A stretch of DNA of 64,000 bases from contig PEAM01000001.1 of NCBI GenBank assembly GCA_002753565.1, forward strand, positions 62,001 to 126,000. The letters are read 5' to 3'. This DNA comes from Magnetococcales bacterium (GTDB taxonomy: Bacteria; Pseudomonadota; Magnetococcia; Magnetococcales; JADFYX01). The number at the start of each line of letters is the position of its first letter. Positions within the stretch are counted from its first letter, which is position 1. A model generated the notes under the pieces. It made no database searches. It worked only from the letters and a program-made list of their open reading frames with translations, and was not told the DNA's origin. Below, piece by piece: positions 53,278 to 63,394 of the stretch. Both the position numbers and the translations under genes were made by a program.

Positions 53278-53904
53278 TTATTCGGTAACGGCTAGCATAA
53301 AGAGTTGCCAGGAGCTGTCGATCTCGTCTACTGGAGAATGTTTGAATCCACTCATTACAAACCGCAGTGTGGCAGCCTGGATCATGCCGACAAAAAGATT
53401 GGCAACAGCATCCAGGTCCAGTTGGGTAGAGATTTCCTGGCGCTCCTGCCCCAAAGAGAGAAGTTTTTTGACCCGTTTTTTATACTCTGAAACAACACGG
53501 ATCATCTGCTGGGTCTCCTCTTTGGAAACCACACCCTCCACAAGAAAAACCCGGCAAAGTCCCGGATGTTCGGCAAAAAAGAGTAGATGATAGTGGTAGA
53601 GTCGGTTAAGCTGTTGAAGTGGAGAGTCCTTACCCTCCTGCAATTGATAGGCAGGCTTGAGTAGATGCTCTTCGACATAATCTGTCAACGCCTTGAAAAT
53701 GGCAGATTTACCAGAAAAATGACGATATAAGGCCGCTTCCGACAAACCTACTTCCGCTGCCAAGGCTGCTGTGGTAACTTTATCATTGCCTTTCTCCAGA
53801 AGAGTCATAACGGCTTGGAGAATTTCAACTTTTCTTCCGGGCCGACGCCTGCGATCGGTTTTATTTGCTTTGGTTTTTGGCGGCGCTTCTTGTGATACAA
53901 TCAT
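53278..53904 (-). CDS. TetR-family regulator, SlmA-like
   Basis: A 208-aa TetR-type protein. The helix-turn-helix is TTAALAAEVGLSEAALYRHF followed by SGKSAIFKALTDYVEEHL, the pattern of SlmA, a nucleoid-occlusion regulator of FtsZ. A basic N-terminus (TDRRRRPGRK) precedes it. Whether it acts in division or as a drug-efflux repressor is not decided; SlmA is the nearest named pattern. It is divergent from the Bax-inhibitor gene. Confidence 0.8.
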   Translation of the reverse strand: MIVSQEAPPKTKANKTDRRRRPGRKVEILQAVMTLLEKGNDKVTTAALAAEVGLSEAALYRHFSGKSAIFKALTDYVEEHLLKPAYQLQEGKDSPLQQLNRLYHYHLLFFAEHPGLCRVFLVEGVVSKEETQQMIRVVSEYKKRVKKLLSLGQERQEISTQLDLDAVANLFVGMIQAATLRFVMSGFKHSPVDEIDSSWQLFMLAVTE

Positions 53905-54064
53905 TTTTAACCTACGGAAGTAGTGGTAGAGGAGATTAATTGAGCCAATGTGATTTTTATTGCATTTCCAGATTTTAGCACTATATCTTAAACAAGGTTT
54001 CTATCGATGTTTGGTTATAATGTTTAAATGGTTGTTTACCTATTGTCTAGCGTAATATTGATTT

Positions 54065-54086
54065 TTTTGCAACAATTTTGCAACAA
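54065..54086 (+). repeat. 11-bp direct repeat in the tetR-yccA divergent region
   Basis: TTTTGCAACAA occurs twice head to tail at 54065-54075 and 54076-54086, between the TetR-like gene and the Bax-inhibitor-like gene. The exact one-turn spacing suits a regulator site, but no other copy is seen. Confidence 0.5.
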
Positions 54087-54133
54087 TAGGTTTACAATTA
54101 GGACTAACCATTAGGCTGAAAAAGAGGTTAAAA

Positions 54134-54826
54134 ATGAACAATTTCAATCAGATGAACTCAAACAACAATCCTCAGTCCCCCTGGGCCAAACCCGAGGCTG
54201 TGGTTCAGAGCGACTCAAGTGCTGTAACCTATCTCAAACAGGTCTACTCACTGTTGGCCGCCAGCCTGCTGGTTGCGGTTGCGGCTGGTTGGGTGGGAAT
54301 GCGACTACCTTTTGCCCATGAACACCCCTATATCCTCATGTTCATGTTTTTGGGGGCGGTTTTTTTGGCCTTTAAGGTACAAAATACCGCTACCCTGTTT
54401 TTGGCAACCGGTATCTCCGGGCTCTCTCTGGGGCCGGTGATTGCTGTCTATGTCGGGGCAGGCATGTCAAATATTGTCGGACAGGCCGTCCTGCTGACCG
54501 GCGGTATTTTTATTGGGCTGACCTTTTATGCCATGACCACCAAGAAGGATTTTTCCTGGATGGGTGGTATGCTGTTTGCCGGAGTGTTGGTGGTGGTGTT
54601 GGGAGGGTTGATCAATATTTTTGTGGGTTCTACGGCGCTCTCTTTTGGTCTTTCTGCGGTGGGTGCGTTGGTCTTCTCTGGGCTGATTTTGTGGGAGACC
54701 CAACAGTTGCGGAACAACCCGTGGGCCGTTCCGCCTACTGTGGCAGCGCTCTCCATGTATCTTAATGTTATCAATCTGTTCCTCAGCCTGCTGCGTATTC
54801 TTGGCATCATGGGCGGGGATGACTAA
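54134..54826 (+). CDS. Bax inhibitor-1/YccA family membrane protein
   Basis: A 230-aa protein with seven membrane helices. The AVTYLKQVYSLLAASLLVAV start and the C-terminal SMYLNVINLFLSLLRILG are typical of the bacterial BI-1/YccA family, which modulates the FtsH protease or leaks calcium. The next gene overlaps its stop by eight bases. Confidence 0.9.
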   Translation: MNNFNQMNSNNNPQSPWAKPEAVVQSDSSAVTYLKQVYSLLAASLLVAVAAGWVGMRLPFAHEHPYILMFMFLGAVFLAFKVQNTATLFLATGISGLSLGPVIAVYVGAGMSNIVGQAVLLTGGIFIGLTFYAMTTKKDFSWMGGMLFAGVLVVVLGGLINIFVGSTALSFGLSAVGALVFSGLILWETQQLRNNPWAVPPTVAALSMYLNVINLFLSLLRILGIMGGDD

Positions 54827-55370
54827 AACCGAGGCTGAAAAACGGGATTCTGCCATTAAAGAGATCCTACACCGGGCGGGCTGGGATGGTATTCAGCCCG
54901 CTTTGGTGGTTCAGGGGCGAGATCAAACCCTCTCCTTGTGGGGGGTGGAGGGGTGTGAATCGGTCTGGCCGGTTTCGACCGGTTTAGCCGGCTTTGGTAA
55001 CCAGGAGAACAGCGGATGTACCCCCATCGGTCTCCACCGGATAGCTGCTTGTATCGGTGAAGGGGCTCCTCTGGGAGCCGTTTTCAAGGGCCGGGAGTGG
55101 ACCGGAGAGGTGGTTGTTGACCGGCAAGAGCCTGGTGGGGATTATATCACTACCCGGATTCTCTGGCTGGATGGGCTGGAGCCTGGTAAGAATCAAGGCG
55201 GGAGTGTGGATACCCACTCTCGCTATATCTACCTACATGGAACCCCCTATCATACTCAATTGGGTAAGCCGGTCTCAGCGGGTTGTATTAGAATGCGCAA
55301 TCAAGAGATTCTGGCCCTTTTTGATCGGGTTGAGGTGGGTACCCTGGTTTTGATACTTTCTGCGAATTAA
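54819..55370 (+). CDS. L,D-transpeptidase (YkuD) family protein
   Basis: A 183-aa YkuD-domain protein. The catalytic His and Cys are in YLHGTPY and SAGCIRM. No clear signal peptide is seen, so export is uncertain. These enzymes crosslink peptidoglycan or attach lipoproteins. It overlaps the Bax-inhibitor gene by eight bases; a longer start at 54765 lies deep in that gene. Confidence 0.82.
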   Translation: MTKTEAEKRDSAIKEILHRAGWDGIQPALVVQGRDQTLSLWGVEGCESVWPVSTGLAGFGNQENSGCTPIGLHRIAACIGEGAPLGAVFKGREWTGEVVVDRQEPGGDYITTRILWLDGLEPGKNQGGSVDTHSRYIYLHGTPYHTQLGKPVSAGCIRMRNQEILALFDRVEVGTLVLILSAN

Positions 55371-55374
55371 TTCT

Positions 55375-56457
55375 ATGTCTCCCATTTTTCAAGGTCTTTC
55401 CCGACGACTTCATGACCCCAATATTCGTGGGTTGATTGTCGTTCTTTTATTGGGGGTTGGTCTGTTTGCCTTTTTTGGTGAGGCGCTGGCGCCCTATTTT
55501 GCGGCGGTGGTTGTGGCCTATCTGATGGAGGGGCAGATTCGCCTGCTGGAAAAAATCAAACTGCCACGGATTGTCGCAGTATTGATGGTTTTCAGTCTTT
55601 TCTTTCTGCTTTTAAATCTACTGCTCTTTAAGCTCTTACCAACCTTGGTGGCGGAGCTCTCCCGGATATCCAACGAAATCCCCCGGATTACCGAAACCCT
55701 CAAGCGTTTGATGCAGCAGCTGAGTAACTATCTCTCCGACTTTGTCGACCCAGAATTTGCTGAGAGTATTTTGGTGGGGTTGGTGGAGCTTTCCCAGGAG
55801 TATGCCGCCGAAGCGGCAACGTTGGCCCTGCAAGGGGGATTGCCGGGGTTGATATCGGTTGTTATCTATCTGTTTCTGGTACCGTTTCTGGTTTTTTTCT
55901 TCATGAAAGACAAAGAGCTGCTATTAGACTCCTTTATCCGTTTCATGCCTCAGGAGAGAGGTTTGATCAACCAGGTACTCAAGGAGGTTGATACGGCGGT
56001 CGGCGGGTATATTCGTGGCAAGTTCTGGGAGATGTTGCTTTTAGGAGCAACCAGCTATCTGGGCTTTGCCTTCATCGGTTTTAAATACGCTTTTTTGATT
56101 GGCATCCTCACAGGTCTCTCGGTGTTGATCCCTTTTTTGGGCTTGGCCGTTGTCACGGTTCCGGTCATTGTGCTGGGTATTTTTCAGTGGGGTCTCTCTT
56201 GGGAGGCCATGCACCCGTTGGTTGTCTATGCTATTTTGCAGATACTGGATGGTAACGCCATCGCACCGCTGATATTGGGTGAGACTGTGAAGGTTCATCC
56301 CACCACCATTATGCTTTCGGTGCTCTTTTTTGGCTCCTTGTGGGGGGTTGTCGGTGTATTTTTTGCGGTACCTCTTTGGGTTTTGGTCAAAAGTGTTTTA
56401 GAAGCGGTGCTTTTTACGGATCGACCCGAAATTGAGGCACCCCCCCATGAGGCCTGA
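55375..56457 (+). CDS. AI-2E (PerM) family transporter
   Basis: A 360-aa membrane protein of the AI-2 exporter/PerM family. Hydrophobic helices flank a soluble middle (~85-150) and the conserved FFFMKDKELLL, GKFWEMLLLGATSYLGF and QILDGNAIAPLILG follow. Substrates of the family vary (AI-2, Na+/H+). It begins four bases after the L,D-transpeptidase stop. Confidence 0.87.
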   Translation: MSPIFQGLSRRLHDPNIRGLIVVLLLGVGLFAFFGEALAPYFAAVVVAYLMEGQIRLLEKIKLPRIVAVLMVFSLFFLLLNLLLFKLLPTLVAELSRISNEIPRITETLKRLMQQLSNYLSDFVDPEFAESILVGLVELSQEYAAEAATLALQGGLPGLISVVIYLFLVPFLVFFFMKDKELLLDSFIRFMPQERGLINQVLKEVDTAVGGYIRGKFWEMLLLGATSYLGFAFIGFKYAFLIGILTGLSVLIPFLGLAVVTVPVIVLGIFQWGLSWEAMHPLVVYAILQILDGNAIAPLILGETVKVHPTTIMLSVLFFGSLWGVVGVFFAVPLWVLVKSVLEAVLFTDRPEIEAPPHEA

Positions 56458-57694
56458 GGCAGCCATTCAGCAGGCCTCCTCCCTCCTAACCGACATTTTT
56501 TCCAAGCAGACAGGGGCAGACCGCCTTCTTAACGGCTATTTTCGCACCGAGCGGATTGGCCAGAGTGAGCGGGCTTTGCTGGGAGATCTCATCTATGGGG
56601 TTCTTCGCCATCGCCGTTTGTTGGAGGCGATGTTTTTTGATCTGGAGCCTGATCGTCCGCCAACGATTCCAGAGCTTGTGACCTGTGGTTGGATTCATCA
56701 ACAGGAGATGTCTCTGCCGGATCTGGCTGGCTGGCTAGCCCTTTCTCCAGAGAGAGATCAGTTTAGACCAGCCTCTCAACTCCCTTTGGCAGAGCAGTAT
56801 TCTGTGCCGGACTGGATGTGGGCAGCTTTTTGTGCCCAGTGGGGAGAGGGGGAGGCGGGGAGGCTGATGTTGGCCTTGAACAGTCAGCCGACGGTTGATC
56901 TGCGCATCAACGCCATGAAAATAGATCGTCAAGGTGCCCAGGCTCTTTTGAAGGAGGCCGGCATTCTGGCCTCGCCAACCCCTTTTTCTCCCGATGGTCT
57001 GCGTCTTGAGCGGCGCTATGCCCTTAAAAATCTGGCCTGTTTCAAGGAGGGATTGTTGGAGGTTCAAGATGAAGGGAGTCAGTTGATTTCACGGCTGCTC
57101 AAACCTCAGCCCAACCAGACGGTAATCGATCTTTGTGCTGGCGGGGGAGGGAAAAGCCTCCATCTGGCAACTCTGATGAGGGATAAGGGGCGGGTTATTG
57201 CCACCGATCATGATGCCCGCCGTCTTGCCCCCCTCAAGGCCCGGCAGCGTCGGGCTGGTCTGCGGTCCATCCACACCATGCCCATTCGTCACGAGGGCGA
57301 CGCCAAGCTGCGCAAATGGACCGGCAAAGCTCAGGGGGTTTTGGTCGATGCGCCCTGCTCGGGCAGCGGAACCCTGCGCCGAAACCCCGAGATCAAATGG
57401 CGATTGACCCCGGAGCAGGTGGCCAATTATCGTCAGAGACAAGGGGCCTTGCTGGATGCTGGCGCCCGGTTGGTGCAAAAAAAGGGGCGCCTGGTTTATG
57501 CCACCTGTTCGTTGTTGGCGGAGGAGAACCAGGAAATTGTGGCGGATTTTCAAAAACACAACCGCTGCTTTTCTCTCATTCCCGTTGGAGATGACAGTGA
57601 GGGGTTGCCCCTTGACGGTCCTTTCCTTACTCTGCTTCCTCATCTATCCCAGACCGACGGTTTTTTTGCGGCGGTTTTTCAAAGAAAATCCTGA
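56447..57694 (+). CDS. rsmB: 16S rRNA (cytosine-967-C5)-methyltransferase RsmB
   Basis: A 415-aa enzyme that methylates C967 of 16S rRNA. A NusB-like domain (~5-140) precedes the methylase with [16 protein letters not shown], the motif [20 protein letters not shown] with its cysteine, and the catalytic cysteine in [11 protein letters not shown]. The start is ATG 56447, which overlaps the transporter stop by 11 bases. Confidence 0.9.
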   Translation: MRPEAAIQQASSLLTDIFSKQTGADRLLNGYFRTERIGQSERALLGDLIYGVLRHRRLLEAMFFDLEPDRPPTIPELVTCGWIHQQEMSLPDLAGWLALSPERDQFRPASQLPLAEQYSVPDWMWAAFCAQWGEGEAGRLMLALNSQPTVDLRINAMKIDRQGAQALLKEAGILASPTPFSPDGLRLERRYALKNLACFKEGLLEVQDEGSQLISRLLKPQPNQTVIDLCAGGGGKSLHLATLMRDKGRVIATDHDARRLAPLKARQRRAGLRSIHTMPIRHEGDAKLRKWTGKAQGVLVDAPCSGSGTLRRNPEIKWRLTPEQVANYRQRQGALLDAGARLVQKKGRLVYATCSLLAEENQEIVADFQKHNRCFSLIPVGDDSEGLPLDGPFLTLLPHLSQTDGFFAAVFQRKS

Positions 57695-57711
57695 AACGGA
57701 GAGTTTTTTTT

Positions 57712-59331
57712 ATGGCGACCATCAAACGAGCCTTGATCAGTGTGTCCGATAAAACCGGACTGGCCCCTTTTGCCCAGGGTTTGGCAGCCCATGGCGTACA
57801 TATTTTATCGACGGGGGGAACCTCTCGTTTTATGAAAAATTCTGGTGTTTCGGTGTTGGATGTTTCTCAATTTACCGGATTTCCAGAGATCATGGATGGT
57901 CGGGTCAAGACGCTTCACCCCAAAATCCATGGGGGGCTGCTTGGGGTTCGGAGTAAACAGAGCCACCAGATGCAGATGAGCGAGCATAACATTCAACCCA
58001 TCGATATGTTGGTGGTCAATCTCTATCCCTTCGAGGAGACAGTTGCCAAGCCGGGCTGCTCTCTGGAGGATGCCATTGAAAACATCGATATTGGTGGTCC
58101 TGCCATGTTGCGTTCGGCGGCGAAAAACTACTCATCGGTGACGGTGATCACCGATCCGGCCGATTATGAACGGGTTTTAGAGGAGATGCGAACCAACAAG
58201 GGTACGGTCTCTTTGGCGACCAACGCCTATCTTGCCCGCAAGGTTTTTGCTCGAACCGCCGCTTATGACGGAGCCATCTCCAACTGGCTCTCCTCTTTGG
58301 ATGCGCAGGGTGAGCCGGGTATTTTCCCCGAGGTTTTTACCGTTCAATACCAAAAAAAACAGGAGATGCGCTACGGGGAGAACCCCCATCAAAAGGCCGC
58401 TTTTTATACCGAGGCCCACAGCAACCAGGGGGCTTCGGTCTCGCAGGCCGAACAGTTGCAGGGTAAGGCGCTCTCCTTCAACAACATCCATGATGCCAAT
58501 GGGGCTTTTGAGTTGGTGAAGGAGTTTACTGATCCGGCGGTTGTGGTGGTCAAACACACCAACCCCTGTGGGGTGGCGGTGGATTCCGATCTGCTTGCTG
58601 CCTACCGCAAAGCTCGGGATACCGACCCGACCTCTTCTTTTGGCGGTATCATTGCCTGTAATCGTCAGGTAACCAAGGCCATGGCAGAAGAGATCGCCAG
58701 CACCTTCGTTGAGGCGGTCATCTGTCCGGGTTTCGAGGCCGAGGCAAAAGAGGTTTTACAGGCCAAGAAAAACTTGCGACTTTTGGTTACCCCGGAGTTG
58801 GGTCGGTCGGTCTCTGTTGAAGAGAACGGACGGGTTCTGCCTGAAACCATGGATATGAAGCGGGTGGTTGGTGGGCTTCTGCTCCAGGAGCGGGATTTGC
58901 AGAGTGTGGATGAGGCCGATTTGAAGGTGGTAACCAAACGGGCGCCAACGGCCGCCGAGATGAAGGATCTTCTCTTTGCCTGGAAGGTGGTCAAGCATGT
59001 CAAGTCCAACGCCATTGTCTATGTGAAGGATCTGTGTACTGTCGGTGTTGGGGCTGGGCAGATGAGCCGGGTGGACTCCTCAAGAATTGCCGTCTGGAAA
59101 GGCCGAGAGACAGCCAAAGGATTTAATCGAGCGGGGGACCCGATTGCGGGGACGGTTTTGGCTTCTGATGCCTTCTTCCCTTTTGCTGATGGGGTCGAGG
59201 CGGCGGCTGATGCAGGGGCTACGGCAGTGATTCAACCTGGCGGTTCAATTCGGGACCAGGAGGTTATTGATGCAGCCGACAAGGCGGGTCTTGCCATGGT
59301 CTTTACCGGCTATCGTCACTTTAAACATTAA
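57712..59331 (+). CDS. purH: Bifunctional AICAR transformylase/IMP cyclohydrolase PurH
   Basis: A 539-aa enzyme for the last two steps of IMP synthesis. The N-terminal IMP cyclohydrolase domain has [16 protein letters not shown] and [15 protein letters not shown]; the C-terminal transformylase has [13 protein letters not shown] and the Lys-His of [13 protein letters not shown]. It ends well before a DUF2892 gene and is not directly linked to purD-purE, which lie 2.7 kb further on. Confidence 0.97.
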   Translation: MATIKRALISVSDKTGLAPFAQGLAAHGVHILSTGGTSRFMKNSGVSVLDVSQFTGFPEIMDGRVKTLHPKIHGGLLGVRSKQSHQMQMSEHNIQPIDMLVVNLYPFEETVAKPGCSLEDAIENIDIGGPAMLRSAAKNYSSVTVITDPADYERVLEEMRTNKGTVSLATNAYLARKVFARTAAYDGAISNWLSSLDAQGEPGIFPEVFTVQYQKKQEMRYGENPHQKAAFYTEAHSNQGASVSQAEQLQGKALSFNNIHDANGAFELVKEFTDPAVVVVKHTNPCGVAVDSDLLAAYRKARDTDPTSSFGGIIACNRQVTKAMAEEIASTFVEAVICPGFEAEAKEVLQAKKNLRLLVTPELGRSVSVEENGRVLPETMDMKRVVGGLLLQERDLQSVDEADLKVVTKRAPTAAEMKDLLFAWKVVKHVKSNAIVYVKDLCTVGVGAGQMSRVDSSRIAVWKGRETAKGFNRAGDPIAGTVLASDAFFPFADGVEAAADAGATAVIQPGGSIRDQEVIDAADKAGLAMVFTGYRHFKH

Positions 59332-59468
59332 ACCTGGGAATCTAATCTATTCTAGCCAATAGTCTCCCATTTTAGTTTGATTTGACGATAATTGGAACTT
59401 TTGCCTCTGGCTCGACTCTTAGCTTTGCGACTCTCAATAGACTGTAGTGCCATTTAAAGGGGATTGAT

Positions 59469-59678
59469 GTGAAAGCGAATATTGGTGGAATAGATAGAAT
59501 TTTGCGGGTGGTGGTTGGTTTGGTTCTGATTGCGTTGGTTTTTGTCGGACCACAGACCCCTTGGGGTTGGGTGGGTGTTGTACCTCTTCTGACCGGGTTG
59601 GTTAAATTTTGCCCGTTTTACCCTCTGCTGGGGTTGAACACCTGCCCCTGTCAAGAGGAGCCTGCCCAAGAGGGTTGA
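59469..59678 (+). CDS. DUF2892-family small membrane protein
   Basis: A 69-aa protein with two hydrophobic helices (VVVGLVLIALVFVG and VGVVPLLTGLV) and the CPFYPLLGLNTCPC tail of the DUF2892 family, often near rhodanese genes. The start is GTG 59469, with AAAGGGGAT upstream. A bidirectional terminator follows. Confidence 0.88.
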   Translation: MKANIGGIDRILRVVVGLVLIALVFVGPQTPWGWVGVVPLLTGLVKFCPFYPLLGLNTCPCQEEPAQEG

Positions 59679-59710
59679 ATCCTGTTTTCCTGTTAGGCAA
59701 ATAAAAAAAA

Positions 59711-59734
59711 GACCCGGTATTTATCTTCCGGGTC
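59711..59734. terminator. Bidirectional terminator between the DUF2892 gene and a response regulator gene
   Basis: GACCCGG/CCGGGTC with a ten-base loop is flanked by eight A on one side and eight T on the other, so it can end transcripts from both convergent genes. Confidence 0.95.
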
Positions 59735-59743
59735 TTTTTTTTG

Positions 59744-60115
59744 TCAGGGGTTGATCAGTTCGTGGACGACAGCGAGAATCTCCTTTCGGGAGAAGGGTTT
59801 AGCCAATATACGGCATGCACCACACAGTTGGGCCAGATCCAGGGCAAACTGCGCCTTCTCCCCCGGACCACCGCCGGAAATGGCGATGATGGGAAGGTCG
59901 GATTGCCTGTTGGTCAACTCTTCTATGGTCTCTAAACCATCCTTCTCTGGCATGAGAATATCCGTTACCACCAGATCGGCCGGGTTATCCTTGAAACGTT
60001 GAACCCCTTCTGAGCCATTGTTGGCGGTATCGACTTCAAAGCCTGCTTTTTCCAACATCTGTTTAAGTACTTCCCGAACCTGACGCTCATCTTCGATGAT
60101 GAGTATTCGAGCCAT
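59744..60115 (-). CDS. Single-domain response regulator (CheY-like)
   Basis: A 123-aa receiver domain without an output. Asp52 is the phosphoacceptor in VVTDILMPEKDG; EDE near residue 8-10, and Lys in AKPFSRKE complete the site. It lies ~44 bases after the sensor kinase gene on the same strand, so it is probably that kinase's partner. Confidence 0.93.
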   Translation of the reverse strand: MARILIIEDERQVREVLKQMLEKAGFEVDTANNGSEGVQRFKDNPADLVVTDILMPEKDGLETIEELTNRQSDLPIIAISGGGPGEKAQFALDLAQLCGACRILAKPFSRKEILAVVHELINP

Positions 60116-60159
60116 GTTGATCTCCTTATCCTAGCGGTTGGTTTTGGGTAGGCAGGCTC

Positions 60160-61989
60160 TCAGTTTCCAGGTTGAACCGTCACACCAGAGTGTTGTTCCT
60201 CAGTGGCCGGTTGGATCTCCAGCCTGGGGAAGTAGACCTGAAAGGTGGTGCCTTCTCCTTCACCGCTTTCGACATGGATGATACCCTGGTGATTTTGGAC
60301 GATACCATGGACGACAGATAGTCCAAGGCCCGACCCCTTTCCGGTCCCTTTGGTTGAGAAAAACGGTTCATAGATCCGGTCCAGATTGTGTTTTGCAATG
60401 CCGCAACCGTTATCTCGAATGGTCAGAACCATATGGTGGCTACCCTGGAGGGTAGCCAACGTCACACTCTCCTGTTCCATTCTATTCTCGATGGGCGCTT
60501 TTTCCAAACGAATTTCCAGTTTACCATCCTTTTCCCACATGGCTTGGGCGGCATTGGTGCAGAGATTCATCACCACCTGATGGATTCGGGTTGGATCGGC
60601 CAGCACCTGGAACTCCTCCTCATCCCGGTGGTAGTGGAGGGCAATATTGGAAGGAAGAACCGCTTTAAGCAGTTTGACCGCCTCGGTCACCGGCTCACTG
60701 AGAAAAAGAGGCACCGGTGTTCGTTCCCCTCGTCGGCTAAAGGTCAAAAGCTGTTTGATCAGGTCTCTGGCACGGGTAGCTGCGACCATCACCTCCTGGA
60801 GATTCCGATAGGTCAGGCTCTGCGGGGGTATGTCATCCATGGCAAGATCGGTATAGGAGAGAATCGCCGTCAGGATGTTGTTGAAGTCATGAGAGATCCC
60901 CCCCGCCAGGGTGCCAACCGCCTCCAGCCGCTGAGAGCGCCTGAGCTGCCGTCCCAGCTCGACTTCATGGGTCACATCCCGAACAATGGCGACAAAGCTG
61001 GTCAGGGTGCCGGATTGATCGCGGATTGGCGAGATGATGACATCGACATGGATAAAGTCACCATTTTTTTTTCGGGTGATAAAACGGTCCTTCCAGATCT
61101 CCCCACGACGGACCACCTGCACCATTTTTTCGTAGAAAATCGGGTCCTGCTGGTCACTTTTCAATAGAGCGACCGACTGGTTGGTGACATCCTCTTTGCT
61201 GTAGAGAGAGCAGCGTTCGAAGGCGGTGTTGACATATTGGATGATACCTTGATGATCTGTGATGATGGTCATGTCGGCGGTCTGGCTTAGAGCGGCTGCC
61301 AGTCGAGCTACCTTCTCCTCGGTTGCTCGGCGTTGCGTGATATCCCGAAAGGTGACCACCGCACCGACCAGACGCTGTTTTTTATGGATGGGTGTGCAGG
61401 TGTACTCCACCGGGAAAGGGGTGGCATCCCCTTGCTGAAAGAGTTCATCTTGGCTGGTATGGCTGTTTTCATCTTGAAAAGTAGCCGATATCGCGTTAGT
61501 TTCCCCCAATTCCATGGAAGAAGTGACGGTTTTGGGTAGCACAATTTTCTGATAGTGTTGGCCCATTATCTGAGAGCGAGACTGTTGCAGCATCCGTTCG
61601 GCAGAGGGGTTGATGAAGGTAACCTTTCCTTCACCATCCAGTCCGAAAAGCCCATCGGCTGCCGCTTCTAGGATCAGCTGGTTCTGGCTGCTCAGGCCGA
61701 GGATGGTGGCCTCGTTCTGTCGTAAGGCAACGGTTAACTGGTAGAGCCGGTAGGTTAAAAAAATCAGGTAGGGGAGGAGGCAGAGAATCAGCATGGAGAC
61801 CACCTCATCCAGATACCAGACGTCATACTGTCTCACCCAGGAGATAAAGATATCAAAAATATCGTAATAGGCTGTTACGATGAGGGATGGCAGAAAAATG
61901 ATGAGAAAAATGATACTGTTCGAACGGGTTCTGTTTTTAACGGGAGAGGCGAGGGTGTCTGGCGAAGGGGAAGTGGGAAAAGAGAGCAT
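60160..61989 (-). CDS. Membrane PAS-PAS sensor histidine kinase
   Basis: A 609-aa kinase. Two membrane helices (about 26-45 and 62-82) border a short periplasmic loop. Two PAS domains follow (~100-220 with DGLFGLDGEGKVTFIN, and ~225-345 with IITDHQGIIQYVNTAF), then the H box GGISHDFNNIL (His367) and the ATPase domain with NLCTNAAQAM, DNGCGI and GSGLGLSVVHG. The signal is not known. The partner regulator follows on the same strand. Confidence 0.93.
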   Translation of the reverse strand: MLSFPTSPSPDTLASPVKNRTRSNSIIFLIIFLPSLIVTAYYDIFDIFISWVRQYDVWYLDEVVSMLILCLLPYLIFLTYRLYQLTVALRQNEATILGLSSQNQLILEAAADGLFGLDGEGKVTFINPSAERMLQQSRSQIMGQHYQKIVLPKTVTSSMELGETNAISATFQDENSHTSQDELFQQGDATPFPVEYTCTPIHKKQRLVGAVVTFRDITQRRATEEKVARLAAALSQTADMTIITDHQGIIQYVNTAFERCSLYSKEDVTNQSVALLKSDQQDPIFYEKMVQVVRRGEIWKDRFITRKKNGDFIHVDVIISPIRDQSGTLTSFVAIVRDVTHEVELGRQLRRSQRLEAVGTLAGGISHDFNNILTAILSYTDLAMDDIPPQSLTYRNLQEVMVAATRARDLIKQLLTFSRRGERTPVPLFLSEPVTEAVKLLKAVLPSNIALHYHRDEEEFQVLADPTRIHQVVMNLCTNAAQAMWEKDGKLEIRLEKAPIENRMEQESVTLATLQGSHHMVLTIRDNGCGIAKHNLDRIYEPFFSTKGTGKGSGLGLSVVHGIVQNHQGIIHVESGEGEGTTFQVYFPRLEIQPATEEQHSGVTVQPGN

Positions 61990-62104
61990 TTTTTTCGCCT
62001 AATCAAAAGGGGGTTATCCTATCCTCATGGCTGTTTATCCAGTTTTGCATTAATCTTTACGTTTCGTCCAGTCCTTCTTGATCTTGGGAGTTAGAGTAGA
62101 AAAA

Positions 62105-63394
62105 ATGGGTAAAAGAATCTTGTTGGTGGGTGGTGGCGGTCGGGAACATGCCTTGGCTTGGAAGATCGTCCAGTCGCCCCTGTTGGAAAAACTCTACTGC
62201 GCACCGGGTAATGCCGGCATCGCCCAGTTTGCTGAGTGTGTGCCCATTGATGGGGAGGATCTGCCAGCCATCAAACAGTTTGCGCTGGATAAAAAAATTG
62301 ATCTGGCTGTCATCGGCCCAGAAGGGCCGTTGGTGGCGGGTTTGTCGGATCTGCTTCGAGAGGCCGGTATCGATGTTTTTGGCCCCTCCAAGGCGGCGGC
62401 GGCGATTGAAGGCTCCAAATCCTTCATGAAGAGGCTATTCGCCCAGTATGCCATCCCGACGGCCAGCTATCAGGTGTTTACCGAGCCAGAGGCCGCCAGA
62501 TCCTATATCCGCAAGCAGGGTGCGCCGATTGTGGTCAAGACTTCGGGCTTGGCAGCCGGCAAAGGGGCTATTGTCTGCCACACCCTGGAGGAGGCGTTGA
62601 CGGCGGTGCAGCGAGTAATGGTGGACCGGGAGTTCGGCTCGGCAGGAGATGAGGTGGTTGTGGAGGAGTTTTTAACCGGTGAGGAGCTCTCTTTTATTGC
62701 GTTTGTCGATGGGGAGAATGTCTTGCCCCTGGCCGGTTCTCAAGATCACAAAGCGGTGGGTGAGGGGGATACCGGCCCCAATACCGGTGGGATGGGGGCT
62801 TACTCCCCGGCACCAATTCTCACCCCCGCTCTACACGCCCAGACTATCAATCAGGTCATGATTCCCACCGTTCGAGCCATGGCGGCAGAAGGGCGGCCTT
62901 TCAAAGGGGTTCTCTATGCCGGGTTGATGATCGACAAGGGCGAGCTGAAGGTGTTGGAGTTTAACGCCCGCTTTGGTGATCCCGAGACCCAGCCCCTCTT
63001 GATGCGGATGAAGTCGGATATCGTCCCGCTTATGCAGGCTTCGGCGGCTGGATCTCTGGCGGGGGTGGAGATTGAATGGGACGATCGGACGGCGCTCTGT
63101 GTGGTGATGGCGGCGGGAGGGTATCCTGGCAGTTATGAAAAAGGTATCCCCATCGCTGGTCTGGAGGCGGCAGGTGCCTTGGAAGATGTGGCGGTTTTTC
63201 ACGCCGGCACCACCCTTTCGCCAGCGGGTGAGGTGGTGACGGCTGGGGGGCGGGTTTTGGGGGTGACGGCTCTGGGAGATGGGGTGGTTGCTGCACAACA
63301 ACGGGCCTATGAGGCGGTGGATAAGATTCAATGGGATAAGGCATATTATCGCCGAGATATCGGCTATCGAGCAGTGGAGAGGGAAGCGAAATGA
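62105..63394 (+). CDS. purD: Phosphoribosylamine-glycine ligase PurD
   Basis: A 429-aa enzyme of the second step of purine synthesis. The ATP-grasp fold is visible: VGGGGREHALAWK at the N-terminus, APIVVKTSGLAAGKGAIV, TGPNTGGMGAYSPAP and LEFNARFGDPETQ. ATG 62105 gives the typical length; an in-frame start at 62078 would add nine residues. The purE start overlaps its stop by four bases. Confidence 0.96.
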   Translation: MGKRILLVGGGGREHALAWKIVQSPLLEKLYCAPGNAGIAQFAECVPIDGEDLPAIKQFALDKKIDLAVIGPEGPLVAGLSDLLREAGIDVFGPSKAAAAIEGSKSFMKRLFAQYAIPTASYQVFTEPEAARSYIRKQGAPIVVKTSGLAAGKGAIVCHTLEEALTAVQRVMVDREFGSAGDEVVVEEFLTGEELSFIAFVDGENVLPLAGSQDHKAVGEGDTGPNTGGMGAYSPAPILTPALHAQTINQVMIPTVRAMAAEGRPFKGVLYAGLMIDKGELKVLEFNARFGDPETQPLLMRMKSDIVPLMQASAAGSLAGVEIEWDDRTALCVVMAAGGYPGSYEKGIPIAGLEAAGALEDVAVFHAGTTLSPAGEVVTAGGRVLGVTALGDGVVAAQQRAYEAVDKIQWDKAYYRRDIGYRAVEREAK

